Below, piece after piece: positions 24,370 to 32,205 of a stretch of 64,000 nt of DNA. This DNA is from Streptomyces spinosus (lineage in GTDB: Bacteria; Actinomycetota; Actinomycetes; Streptomycetales; Streptomycetaceae). The translations under genes were made by a program, and so were the position numbers. The stretch is taken from the NCBI RefSeq assembly GCF_020400655.1, contig NZ_JAINRC010000022.1, positions 62,001-126,000 on the forward strand, read 5' to 3'. Each line of letters starts with the position of its first letter. Position 1 is the stretch's first letter. Under the pieces are notes generated by a model that was not told where the DNA came from, did not search any database, and saw only the letters and a program-made list of their open reading frames with translations.

Positions 24370-25391
24370 CACCGCCAGCCCAGTGCCGGTGCCACATGGG
24401 TCAGGACGCTGTCGATGACGTGCGCGTTGTAGTCGACACCGAGCTGGTTGGGCACGGTGAGCAGCAGCGTGTCGGCGGTCGCGACGGCCTCGTCCCGCGC
24501 GAGCTGTTCGACGAGTACGTCGGGTTCGGCGGCGTAGGACCGGCCGAAGACGCTGCGGGTGCCGGGGTCGATGTAGCCGATCTCGTCCTTCGAGGCGCGC
24601 TCCTGGCCGAAGTAGGCCCGGTCCCGGTCGTCGACGAGCGGGAAGACGCTGCGGCTGACCGACACCCGCGGCTCACGGGTGTGGCCCGCCGCCCGCCACG
24701 CCTCCCGGTACGCCTCGATCTGCTTGCGCTGCTGGACGTGCAGCGGTTCGCCGCTCTCGTCGTCCTTGAGCGTCGAACTCTGCAGGTTCATCCCCAGCTT
24801 GGCGGCCCACACCGCGGTCGCGTCGGAGCCGGACCCCCACCAGATGCGGTCCCGCAGGCCCTCGGAGTGCGGTTCGACGCGGAGCAGTCCCGGCGGGTTG
24901 GCGAACATGGGATGGGGATGGGGCTGCGCTATGCCCTCGCCCTTGAGCACGTCGAGCAGGGTCTCGGCGTGCGCGCGCGCCATGTCGGCGTCGGTGCCGT
25001 CCTTCGGCGGGCGGTAACCGAAGTACCGCCAGCCGTCGACCACCTGCTCGGGGGAGCCCCGGCTGATGCCCAGTTGCAGGCGGCCTCCGGAGATGAGGTC
25101 CGCGGCCCCGGCGTCCTCGGCCATGTAGAAGGGGTTCTCGTAGCGCATGTCGATCACACCGGTGCCGATCTCGATCCGCGTGGTGCGCGCACCGATGGCC
25201 GCGAGCAGCGGGAAGGGGGACGCGTGCTGCCGCGCGAAGTGGTGGACCCGGAAGTAGGCGCCGTCGGCTCCCAGTTCCTCCGCGGCGACCGCGAGGTCGA
25301 TCGCCTGGAGCAGGGAGTCCGAAGCCGAGCGGGTCTGGGAGTGCGGTGACGGCGTCCAGTGCCCGAAGGACAGGAACCCGATCTTTTTCAT
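24369..25391 (-). CDS. LLM-class flavin-dependent oxidoreductase
   Basis: 340-residue luciferase-like monooxygenase fold (TIM barrel using FMN or F420). Typical blocks: LGADGAYFRVHHFARQHASPFPLLAAIGARTTRIEIGTGVIDMRYENPFYMAEDAGAADLISGGRLQLGISRGSPEQ. It is the last gene of a series SDR, LLM, MarR, LLM on one strand, 98 bases after the MarR gene. Substrate unknown; closest in style to the MsnO8/alkanal-type group. Confidence 0.88.
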   Translation of the reverse strand: MKKIGFLSFGHWTPSPHSQTRSASDSLLQAIDLAVAAEELGADGAYFRVHHFARQHASPFPLLAAIGARTTRIEIGTGVIDMRYENPFYMAEDAGAADLISGGRLQLGISRGSPEQVVDGWRYFGYRPPKDGTDADMARAHAETLLDVLKGEGIAQPHPHPMFANPPGLLRVEPHSEGLRDRIWWGSGSDATAVWAAKLGMNLQSSTLKDDESGEPLHVQQRKQIEAYREAWRAAGHTREPRVSVSRSVFPLVDDRDRAYFGQERASKDEIGYIDPGTRSVFGRSYAAEPDVLVEQLARDEAVATADTLLLTVPNQLGVDYNAHVIDSVLTHVAPALGWR

Positions 25392-25489
25392 GTTTCTCTC
25401 AACGATGAGGGGCCCGGTTCATTCCGCGGGTGCGCGGAGCACCGGGGAGGAGGTCACGCGCGGTGCCTCGCACGCCCCGTGCACCGGCG

Positions 25490-25951
25490 CTACTGCGGGC
25501 TGATCTTCTCGATGACCGTGTCGGTGATCTCCGCCAGCAGAACGACCTGGCCGGGTGTGAGGTGGTCGAGGAACAGGCGGCGGACGTCCTCGACGTGCCG
25601 CGGTGCGGCCGCCTCGATGGCGGCGCGGCCGGCCGCGGTGACCGCGACGTAGGCCCCCCGTCCGTCGTCGGCGCAGTCCTCACGGGTGAGGAGACCGCGC
25701 TTCACCATGCGCGACAGATGGTGCGACACCCTGCTCTTCTCCCACCCCAGCACCTTGGCGAGCTCCATCACGCGCAGGTGGTCGTCCGGGGCGCGGGTGA
25801 GTTCGGCGAGGACGGTGTAGTCGGTCGCGGACAGCCCGAATTCGCTCTGCAGGGACCGGCCGGCCTGGTTGACCAGAAGATCGTGCATGCGCAGGAGTCC
25901 GCGCCATGCCCGTCCCTCGTCAGGGGAGAGCCAACGGGGTTCTTCAGTCAT
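25490..25951 (-). CDS. MarR-family regulator
   Basis: 153-residue winged-helix regulator: LQSEFGLSATDYTVLAELTRAPDDHLRVMELAKVLGWEKSRVSHHLSRMVKRGLLTREDCADDGRGAYVAVTAAGRAAIEAA. It has its own promoter-like element immediately upstream and probably controls itself and the flanking LLM/SDR oxidoreductases. Start at ATG 25951; only six bases separate it from a TATGCT -10 element, so translation is probably leaderless. Confidence 0.9.
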   Translation of the reverse strand: MTEEPRWLSPDEGRAWRGLLRMHDLLVNQAGRSLQSEFGLSATDYTVLAELTRAPDDHLRVMELAKVLGWEKSRVSHHLSRMVKRGLLTREDCADDGRGAYVAVTAAGRAAIEAAAPRHVEDVRRLFLDHLTPGQVVLLAEITDTVIEKISPQ

Positions 25952-25985
25952 GGACCTAGCATAGGAAAAAGTTGACGCTTCAGTC
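25952..25985 (-). promoter_or_regulatory. Leaderless-type promoter of the MarR gene
   Basis: On the minus strand TATGCT (complement of 25958-25963) stands six bases before the ATG, the spacing expected when transcription starts at the start codon. An A/T-rich tract and GAAGCGTCAACTT lie just upstream and could form the operator. Confidence 0.5.
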
Positions 25986-26010
25986 ACCTTCGGCTCCGCC
26001 GCGGCCTCGG

Positions 26011-26871
26011 TCAGCGGGCCAGAGGTGCGAGCTCCCGCCACTGTGCCCGCGGCAGTCCCGGGCCGGCCCCGATGGCGTGGAGGGCGACGTGCGTGGCGCC
26101 CGCGTCGAGGTGCGCCCTGATGCGCGCGTCGACGGTGTCGACGCTGCCCCAGGCGACGACGGCGTCGATGAGGCGGTCGCTGCCGCCGCCCGCGAGGTCG
26201 TCCTCCGAGAAGCCCTGGCGCAGCAGACTCTTCGCGTAGTGCCCCATACCGATGAAGGGGGCGAGGAACCCGCGCGCGGTGGCCCTGGCGCTGTCCGGAC
26301 GGGTATCGACCACGACGGCCTGGTAGGGCGCGAGGAGGGGGCCGGGCCCGAGGACGTCGCGTGCGCCGGCGGTGAAGTCGGGGGTGACCAGGAAGGGATG
26401 CGTGCCGGCGCTGCGACGGCCGGCGAGTGCGGTGAGCTTGGGGCCCATGGCGGCCACGAGCCGTTCGCCGGCGGGTACCGGCTCGGAAGCCTGGTCGAGA
26501 CGGTCGAGGTAGGTGCCGAGTGCGGCCAGGGGACGGTATGTCCCGCCGGCGTGCCGAGCGGCGGCGGCGTCGCTGACGCCGAGGCCGAGGAGGACGCGGT
26601 GGCCGTACTCCTTGCGGAGCCGGGCGTGCCCGGCGGCCATGTCCTCGGCGGGGTGGCGCCAGATGCTCAGCACGCCGGTCGCGACCGTGGTGTTCTCGGT
26701 GGCGGCCAGGAGCCGCTCGGTGTCGCCGAGGATGTCACCTCCGCCGAGACCGGGGATCCACAGCGCCCCCCAGCCGTGGGAGTCGAGCTCCGCCGCGGCG
26801 TCGGCGATCTCTCCGCTGTCGTCGTGCAGGCGCAGTTCCGGACTCCAGATGCCTGTGGTGCCGATGTGCAT
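26011..26871 (-). CDS. LLM-class F420-dependent oxidoreductase
   Basis: 286-residue luciferase-like oxidoreductase of the small TIGR03620-type actinobacterial group: MHIGTTGIWSPELR, WGALWIPGLGGGDILGDTERLLAATENTTVATGVLSIW, VLLGLGVSD. ATG 26871 follows GGGAGGAACACC. It is 68 bases downstream of the SDR gene and 59 bases upstream of the MarR gene, so the three may be co-transcribed. Confidence 0.87.
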   Translation of the reverse strand: MHIGTTGIWSPELRLHDDSGEIADAAAELDSHGWGALWIPGLGGGDILGDTERLLAATENTTVATGVLSIWRHPAEDMAAGHARLRKEYGHRVLLGLGVSDAAAARHAGGTYRPLAALGTYLDRLDQASEPVPAGERLVAAMGPKLTALAGRRSAGTHPFLVTPDFTAGARDVLGPGPLLAPYQAVVVDTRPDSARATARGFLAPFIGMGHYAKSLLRQGFSEDDLAGGGSDRLIDAVVAWGSVDTVDARIRAHLDAGATHVALHAIGAGPGLPRAQWRELAPLAR

Positions 26872-26899
26872 GACGGTGTTCCTCCCGTACGGGGTGAGT

Positions 26900-26941
26900 G
26901 CGTCAGCGGTGGTGGTGGTCGCGTCAGCGGTGGTGGTGGTC
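26900..26941. repeat. 21-bp tandem duplication at the SDR stop codon
   Basis: The 21-bp unit, which begins GCGTCAGCGGTGGTGG, occurs at 26900-26920 and 26921-26941. The second copy overlaps the TGA of the SDR gene (complement of 26940-26942). Confidence 0.85.
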
Positions 26942-27689
26942 AGACCTGGTTGGCGCCGCCGTCGACGAAGATCTCGGTGCCGGTGATGAAGCTGGACTGG
27001 TCGGTGGCGAGGAAGAGGGCGAGGTGGGCGACTTCTTCGGGTCGGCCCATGCGGCCGAGGGGGACGCCGGCGGCGAGGGTGTCGCGCAGGTGGGCGGCTT
27101 GTTCGTCGTCGGGGGCGAGTCCGTTGAGGCCGGGGGTGGTGATGGGGCCGGGGGCGATGGTGTTGACGCGGATGGTGCGGGTGCGCAGTTCGTTGGCCCA
27201 GGTGCGGGCGAAGGAGCGGATGGCGGCTTTGGAGGCGCCGTAGACGCCGAAGGCTTCGTTGCCGACGGTGGCGGCGGTGGAGCCGGTGAGGATGACGGAG
27301 GCGCCGTCGTTCAGCAGGGGCAGTGCCTTTTGGACGGTGAACAGGGTGCCCTTGACGTTGGTGTCGAAGGTGGTGTCGAAGTGTTCTTCGGTGACCTGTT
27401 CGAGGGTGGCGAAGGCGCCGCCGCCGGCGTTGGCGAAGAGGACGTCGAGGTGGTCGCCGTGGTCGGTGATGGTGGTGTAGAGGCGGTCGAGGTCGGTGAG
27501 GCTGGCGCTGTCGGCCTGGACGCCGATGACGTCGCCGCCGATCTCGGCGAGGGCGTGGTCGAGGGTGTCCTTGCGGCGGCCGGTGATGTAGACGCGGGCG
27601 CCTTCCTCGCGGAAGCGGCGGGCGGTGGCCAGTCCGATGCCGCTGGTGCCGCCGGTGACGAGGGCTGTCTTGCCGTCGAGCTGTCCCAT
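26940..27689 (-). CDS. SDR-family oxidoreductase
   Basis: 249-residue classical short-chain dehydrogenase. NAD(P) motif TGGTSGIG, structural motif NAGGG, catalytic Ser in ILTGSTAA and YGASK (YxxxK), and C-terminal GTEIFVDGGANQV are all present. AAGGAGAACC precedes ATG 27689. First gene of the SDR-LLM-MarR-LLM series. Its usual role would be alcohol/ketone interconversion on an unknown substrate. Confidence 0.92.
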   Translation of the reverse strand: MGQLDGKTALVTGGTSGIGLATARRFREEGARVYITGRRKDTLDHALAEIGGDVIGVQADSASLTDLDRLYTTITDHGDHLDVLFANAGGGAFATLEQVTEEHFDTTFDTNVKGTLFTVQKALPLLNDGASVILTGSTAATVGNEAFGVYGASKAAIRSFARTWANELRTRTIRVNTIAPGPITTPGLNGLAPDDEQAAHLRDTLAAGVPLGRMGRPEEVAHLALFLATDQSSFITGTEIFVDGGANQV

Positions 27690-27810
27690 GGTGGTTCTCC
27701 TTGCGGGGGTGGCCGGGTGAGGCCTTCCGTTCAACGTTCAATCACCGTAGGCCTCGAAAGGTGACGTGTCAACTACCTTGCCGGCGAGGGGGCGGCGATG
27801 TGCGCAGACA

Positions 27811-27859
27811 CGCCGGAGCGGGTGGCGGGTCGGTTCCGTACCCGCCACCCGCTCCGGCG
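27811..27859 (-). terminator. Strong hairpin, 20-bp perfect stem
   Basis: Arms 27811-27830 and 27840-27859 are perfect complements (starting CGCCGGAGCGGG) around a 9-base loop CGGTTCCGT. It follows the stop of the DUF1772-type gene on the minus strand and precedes the SDR gene. Confidence 0.8.
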
Positions 27860-27927
27860 CGGGAGAAGCCGTCGATCCACAAGAGGCGAGCCGGCTGACG
27901 TCCGGGCGCGCGAGGGCGGCCGTGGTG

Positions 27928-28374
27928 TCAGGCGAGGGCGGAGACGAGCAGGGTGAAGGCGGCGACGATGACGGCGACGCGGACGTAGTGCCAGCTCTGC
28001 CAGCGGTTCAGCTGCCGCTTCCAGTCCGCCGGCCGGTTCTCGGGCGTCCAGGTCTTGTTCCGGTTGTTGATCGGGACGAGCAGCAGGAGCGACATGACCA
28101 CGCTGACGATCAGCAGTCCGGCGGCGGTGACGACGAGTCCGGCGCCGTGGCGGTGCCATCCGGCGACGGCCCAGATGGCGCTGAGGACGAGCGAGCCGAC
28201 GTACCAGAAGGGCATCAGGGCGCCGAGCATGCGGCCGCCGTGGGCGTGGCCGAGCTGGCCGCTGTCCTCGGGGAGCGCGTCCAGGATCCGGTTCACGATG
28301 AAGGCGACGGAGAACTCCACCCCCACCATCAGGCCGACGACGACGGTGGTGACGACCTCGAGTGCGTTGAGCAT
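27928..28374 (-). CDS. DUF1772-type membrane protein
   Basis: 148-residue protein with four membrane segments: residues 5-25 (ALEVVTTVVVGLMVGVEFSVA), about 48-68, 73-98 and 128-147. NNRNKTWTPENRPADWKRQLNRWQSWHYVR before the last helix is characteristic of the DUF1772/anthrone-oxygenase-like family. CGGAGGATC precedes ATG 28374. It is divergent from a TetR gene across two near-identical palindromes, so it is almost certainly that repressor's target. Confidence 0.85.
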   Translation of the reverse strand: MLNALEVVTTVVVGLMVGVEFSVAFIVNRILDALPEDSGQLGHAHGGRMLGALMPFWYVGSLVLSAIWAVAGWHRHGAGLVVTAAGLLIVSVVMSLLLLVPINNRNKTWTPENRPADWKRQLNRWQSWHYVRVAVIVAAFTLLVSALA

Positions 28375-28391
28375 GACGATCCTCCGGTGAA

Positions 28392-28455
28392 CTAGCGCTG
28401 CTAGCTGATGAAGCAACGCTAGTACTGCTGCCGCTCTGTTGTCTAGCAGTGCTAG
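28392..28455. promoter_or_regulatory. Paired TetR operators in the DUF1772/TetR divergon
   Basis: Two palindromes, CTAGCGCTGCTAG (28392-28404) and CTAGCAGTGCTAG (28443-28455), have centres 51 bp apart. A third partial copy, CGCTAGTACTGCTG (28417-28430), lies between. Each flanks one gene: the first lies 18 bases from the DUF1772 start, the second nine bases from the TetR start. TAGGAT (28453-28458) is six bases before the TetR ATG, as in leaderless promoters. Confidence 0.8.
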
Positions 28456-28464
28456 GATCGACTT

Positions 28465-29043
28465 ATGTCGGTACAGGAACGCAAGCAGCGTGAGCGGGCG
28501 GAGCGCGAGCGCCTCATCGTGGCGACAGCCCGCGAGCTCGCCGAGCGGCAGGGCTGGGAGGCGGTCACCACCCGCCGGCTCGCCGAGAGCATCGAATACA
28601 GTCAGCCCGTCCTCTACAGCCACTTCCGCGGCAAGCGCGAGATCATCGGCGCCGTCGCCCTCCAGGGGGCCACCGAGCTGGCCGCGGCGGTGCGGGCGGC
28701 GACCTCCGCCGCGGACGGCCCGCGCGCCCGGGTCGCCGCCCTGGCCTTCGCCTATCTCGACTTCGCCGCACGCAACCCGGCTGTCTACGACGCCTCGTTC
28801 CAGCTCGACGGCGGCCTGGCGTACGCGCAGGAGGACACGCCCGAACCTCTGAAGGACGCCTTCGCGGCCCTGCTGGAGACCCTCGAGGGGGTCGCCGGCG
28901 GCGGTGTCCCGCCGGGACTGTTCACCGAGGTGTTCTGGGCGGCCCTGCACGGCCTCGCGACCCTGACCCGCGCGGGCCGCCTGCTGCCCGAGGACGCCGA
29001 GGCGAGGGTGGAGTTGCTGGTGGACCGGCTCGCCATGGTCTGA
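28465..29043 (+). CDS. TetR/AcrR-family repressor
   Basis: 192-residue regulator: RERLIVATARELAERQGWEAVTTRRLAESIEYSQPVLYSHFRGKREIIGAVALQG is the DNA-binding domain. The C-terminal half carries the TetR WHG-type fold (FTEVFWAALHGLATLTRAGRL). Divergent from the DUF1772 gene with paired operators between, which supports local autoregulation. Confidence 0.92.
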   Translation: MSVQERKQRERAERERLIVATARELAERQGWEAVTTRRLAESIEYSQPVLYSHFRGKREIIGAVALQGATELAAAVRAATSAADGPRARVAALAFAYLDFAARNPAVYDASFQLDGGLAYAQEDTPEPLKDAFAALLETLEGVAGGGVPPGLFTEVFWAALHGLATLTRAGRLLPEDAEARVELLVDRLAMV

Positions 29044-29179
29044 CACGTCGTCCCGGCGGGCGCGCGGCCCGCGCCCCGGGCAGACCATCCCCGAGGGGCC
29101 CTGCCAGTCCGCTCCGTACCGGTGCACGCCGGTGCGACCGAGGCGTCCGACAGCGAACCCGGTCGTCAGGGCTCTTTCG

Positions 29180-29737
29180 TCAGCGGACCTGGTCGCTCGT
29201 CGGTCCGATGCCCTTGATGCTGGTCGGGGCCCCCTCCGGGGCGAACGCGTGGTGGAAGGTGAAGGCGTGCGGCGCGGAGCCGTGGCCGTGGAGGTGTTCC
29301 AGCCGGGAGACCCCGTCCTGCCAGGTGGGTGTCACGCCGCCGGATACCCACCAGATCACGTGAGTCGGGTGCCCCGTCCTCTCGAACCAGTCGTAGCGCC
29401 TGTTCAGCGCCGCGCGGTGCAGACCGGTGTAGACGGCGTCGAAGGCGGAGTGCGGGTCGGTCCAGAGGGAGAGGGTCGCGGCGAGGGCGGTGGTTTCCGC
29501 GGTACGGCCCTTGTCGTACCAGGTGGGTACGGCGAACTCTCCCCATGCGCCCCAGTCCGCCCCGAACAGCACGCCCCGGTCGCCGTCCGCCGTTTCGGCG
29601 TGAGCGAGGTAACCGGGGTGCCGACCGATCTTCCGGTAGACGGCCTCGCCCGTCTCGTAGAACTCGCTCGTGAGAGGCGCGGGATCGCTGAGGGGCGACT
29701 TCAGGACGCCGAACGTGTACAGCGCGAGATGGGGCAT
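29180..29737 (-). CDS. DUF3291-family protein
   Basis: 185-residue soluble protein: MPHLALYTFGVLKSPLSDPA and RYDWFERTGHPTHVIWWVSGG are typical of DUF3291, a ferredoxin-like (monooxygenase/ABM-related) fold. AGGAAGAG precedes ATG 29737. Monocistronic. Biochemical role unknown; related folds act in heme or polyketide oxidation. Confidence 0.8.
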   Translation of the reverse strand: MPHLALYTFGVLKSPLSDPAPLTSEFYETGEAVYRKIGRHPGYLAHAETADGDRGVLFGADWGAWGEFAVPTWYDKGRTAETTALAATLSLWTDPHSAFDAVYTGLHRAALNRRYDWFERTGHPTHVIWWVSGGVTPTWQDGVSRLEHLHGHGSAPHAFTFHHAFAPEGAPTSIKGIGPTSDQVR

Positions 29738-30221
29738 GCGTCTCTTCCTGGTCGTGGGCGCCTGGTGTTGGACCCGGTTCGGTGGTGTGCGCCGCGGGCG
29801 AGGATGCGTGGGGCGTGACCAGCGCGTCGCCTCGTGGGTGGCTCACTGGGGCAACTTCTGTGCGGCCGTGGGCGGTTGCCGGGGACCAGGTGAAGGTAGC
29901 CGCCTTCGCTGCCCCTGTCGACGTTGTGTTTTCCCCGTCCGTGTGGCCCCGTGCACCGGTCATCGCGGGGGCCGGGCGGTGACGTACCGCTCGACGCCTC
30001 CGCGCACCTCACCCGCGGCGGCGACCAGGTGTTCCGGGAAGCCAACTCGCGGGCAGGCCACAGGTCTTCCTCGTCCGGTCGGAGCCGGCACCTGCCGGCG
30101 GCTCGCCCCGGTGGCCGGCCGCGCCCCGACGCGCCGCCGGGCCGGGCGTCCGGCGCGCCTGGCGTGTCCGGTGCGTGTCCGGCGTGTGTCCGCTGTGTCT
30201 GCCGTGACGGCCGGATTGTGC
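29738..30221. other. Spacer without a supported gene
   Basis: About 480 bp with no frame that looks like a protein on either strand. 30167-30212 holds degenerate copies of GTGTCCG. On the minus strand, a short piece (RPDEEDLWPARELASRNTW) has some protein character but is not bounded by a credible gene. The right end leads into the promoter of the PrnB-like operon. Confidence 0.4.
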
Positions 30222-30267
30222 TTGCGGCTCTCTGGGGCGCCACCTACAGTGAATGGTCCAGACCAAA
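30222..30267 (+). promoter_or_regulatory. Promoter with a DasR-like (dre) operator
   Basis: TTGCGG (30222-30227), a 17-bp spacer and TACAGT (30245-30250) make a good sigma-70-type promoter. Immediately after it, TGGTCCAGACCA (30254-30265) is a palindrome closely matching the dre core TGGTCTAGACCA bound by DasR, the N-acetylglucosamine-responsive GntR regulator. With its flanks, about 12 of 16 positions agree with the dre consensus. The site covers the expected transcription start, as for repression. It also resembles the 12-bp chitinase-promoter repeats. Confidence 0.6.
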
Positions 30268-30344
30268 GGAGCCACGGGGTTCTGGACTGCAACGTAGGGG
30301 CGGTGGGGGCCTGGTCGGTCCTGCCGCGTTGGGGGGGACGGGCA

Positions 30345-31010
30345 GTGCTGGTACGGGGAAGAGCGGGATCCGATGGTCCCGGACGACTGGTGGTTCTGGA
30401 CTTCGACGGAGTGCTGCTCGACACGGAACGCATCGCCGTCACCGTCTGGCGGGACCTCCTGCACGACCACTCGCCGCGTTCGCGTCTTCGGCCCACGGTC
30501 CGGCCGGACGGCACGCTCGACCGGGAGGCCTGGCGGCGGTGTCTGACGGACCGTCTGGGCGGCCGGGGCACCCGTCGCCTGTGGGGCGAGTTCGAACGCC
30601 GCAACCGTGAGCAGGCGGACCTCGCGGACACCAAGAGCGGTGTGCGTCCCTTCCTGGCCCACTGCGCCGAACGCGGACACCGGCTGGCCGTCGCTTCGGG
30701 GAACGCCCTCGACTGGGTCGAGGGACACCTGGCGCGGCTCGGCATCCGGTCCTGCTTCGCGTCCGTGAACTGCGCGGGCCCCGGCGTGAGAACCAAGCCG
30801 GCCCCCGACACCTACCTGCAAGCCCTCGAGTGCGCACCGTCGCCCGGCTCCCAGGTCCTCGCCGTAGAGGACTCGTACACCGGTCTGGCCGCCGCCCACG
30901 CCGCGGGTCTGCCGTCCGTGTGGCTCACCGACGCGCCCCTGCCGGCCGTACCCCCCGTCCCGGTGTCGCGGCGGGTCCGCACCCTCGACGAACTCATCGG
31001 CTCCCTCTGA
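30345..31010 (+). CDS. HAD-superfamily phosphatase
   Basis: 221-residue hydrolase. Motif I is VVLDFDGVLLDTE (nucleophile and general-acid aspartates), motif II lies in LAVASGNALDWV, motif III is the Lys in RTKPAPDTYLQAL, and motif IV is VLAVEDSYTGLAAAHAAG. This is the beta-phosphoglucomutase/phosphoglycolate phosphatase subgroup. GTG 30345 follows a G-rich run. It is the first gene after the dre-like promoter. The 129-bp gap to the PrnB-like gene leaves open whether it is part of that operon; a sugar- or metabolite-phosphate phosphatase would fit. Confidence 0.85.
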   Translation: MLVRGRAGSDGPGRLVVLDFDGVLLDTERIAVTVWRDLLHDHSPRSRLRPTVRPDGTLDREAWRRCLTDRLGGRGTRRLWGEFERRNREQADLADTKSGVRPFLAHCAERGHRLAVASGNALDWVEGHLARLGIRSCFASVNCAGPGVRTKPAPDTYLQALECAPSPGSQVLAVEDSYTGLAAAHAAGLPSVWLTDAPLPAVPPVPVSRRVRTLDELIGSL

Positions 31011-31139
31011 GGACGACCCGTCCGCCGGCGGCACCACGGGCCGCGGACGTACGACTTCGTGTCCCTCGCGCGCCCGCCCGCTGTCACGCGTGCGCGCTCA
31101 CACCCGGAGACTGTCATTTCCATACTTCTGGCTCTTCCC

Positions 31140-32201
31140 ATGCGTGAACTGGATCTGCGCGTGGCCGCCCTGGACCCCCTCGGCGCGGTCCACGAGATCC
31201 GGCGACTGCCCCTCCTCAACCGGGCCGCGGACGTCGCGGGCCTCACCCGTCTCGCCCGGGCCTGGGCCGGCCGGGTCGACGGCAACCGCTACGACGCGGC
31301 CACCGCCAGCGCGGCCCTGCGCGACATCGGTTTCGCCCTGGCCTCCCTGGAGCGGCACGGCGTCGACTACCGGATCGTGGAAGGGGCCGAGGAGATCCTC
31401 CTCAAGCTCGGCGCCCTCGCCGACGAGGTCCCCCGCGACAGCGTCTACACCTACGCGCTGCGCAACCCCGAGCACGCCACCCGGTCCTTCACCGAACTGC
31501 CCGAGGAAGCACTGTTCATCCGGGAGGTCCGTACCGCCGGGTTCGCGCTGCGGCCCGCGGTCGACGCCCTCACCGAGGCGCTGCCGCTCGCCGTCGACGA
31601 CCGCGCGCTGCCGGACCTGCTGGCCGCCGCCACCGAGGGCTTCGCGGTGTTCGCCCGGTCCTTGCTGTCCGTGAAACGCCAGGTCACACCCGAGACCTTC
31701 TCCTACGAGATGCGCCCCTACTTCCCCCCGATGACCGTCGGCGGGCAGGTGCTCTACGCACCGGGCGGCGCCCAGATGACACCGCTGCTCGTCGACATCC
31801 TGCTGCTGCGGCCGGAACCCGGCGAGGCACGCGAGGAGTGGTACGAGCAGTACCTGCGCGAGAACGTCGGCTATCTCCCCGCCGCGTACCGGGTGGCCGG
31901 TGACCGGGCGCGCCGGCACCGCCCGCTGCTGCCGCGCCTGGTCGAGGAGGCCGGACGCGAGGCCGTACCGACCGCCCGCACCACCCGCACCCTGACCGCG
32001 CTCAGGGGCCTGATGAGAGAGGTGCTCAAGTTCAGGATCCCCCACCTGCGACTCGCCAAGGCCAACATGAACGTACGCCCCGACGGCTCACTCGGCAGCG
32101 GCGGCTACACCACCGACTCCCTCGACCACCTGGCGGAGCTGACCCTGTCCCGGCACCAGCTCCTGTCCACCCTGCCGGCCGGCCGGACCACGGAGGCATG
32201 A
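31140..32201 (+). CDS. PrnB-like heme enzyme (TDO/IDO superfamily)
   Basis: 353-residue protein collinear with PrnB, the pyrrolnitrin enzyme that rearranges 7-chlorotryptophan to a phenylpyrrole on a heme. Matching blocks along the length: LDPLGAVHEIRRLPLLNRAAD, RDIGFALASLERHG (61-74), SFTELPEEALFIREVR, ETFSYEMRPYFPPMTVGGQ (185-203), LKFRIPHLRLAKANM (296-310) with His302 where PrnB has its axial heme ligand, and GSGGY (319-323). PrnB is about 361 residues. No tryptophan halogenase is nearby, so the substrate probably differs. ATG 31140 lacks a strong ribosome site. Four bases separate it from the next gene. Confidence 0.85.
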   Translation: MRELDLRVAALDPLGAVHEIRRLPLLNRAADVAGLTRLARAWAGRVDGNRYDAATASAALRDIGFALASLERHGVDYRIVEGAEEILLKLGALADEVPRDSVYTYALRNPEHATRSFTELPEEALFIREVRTAGFALRPAVDALTEALPLAVDDRALPDLLAAATEGFAVFARSLLSVKRQVTPETFSYEMRPYFPPMTVGGQVLYAPGGAQMTPLLVDILLLRPEPGEAREEWYEQYLRENVGYLPAAYRVAGDRARRHRPLLPRLVEEAGREAVPTARTTRTLTALRGLMREVLKFRIPHLRLAKANMNVRPDGSLGSGGYTTDSLDHLAELTLSRHQLLSTLPAGRTTEA

Positions 32202-32205
32202 CCCG

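Noticed and set aside
26872..27741. Extension of the F420-dependent LLM gene through the SDR gene
   Set aside because: The added sequence is a His/Arg/Pro-rich shadow of the SDR frame. ATG 26871 has a perfect ribosome site and the family N-terminus.
29670..30344. Long N-terminal extension of the HAD gene
   Set aside because: The extension is Arg/Gly/Cys-rich without family similarity and crosses the promoter and dre-like site; GTG 30345 gives a normal HAD length.
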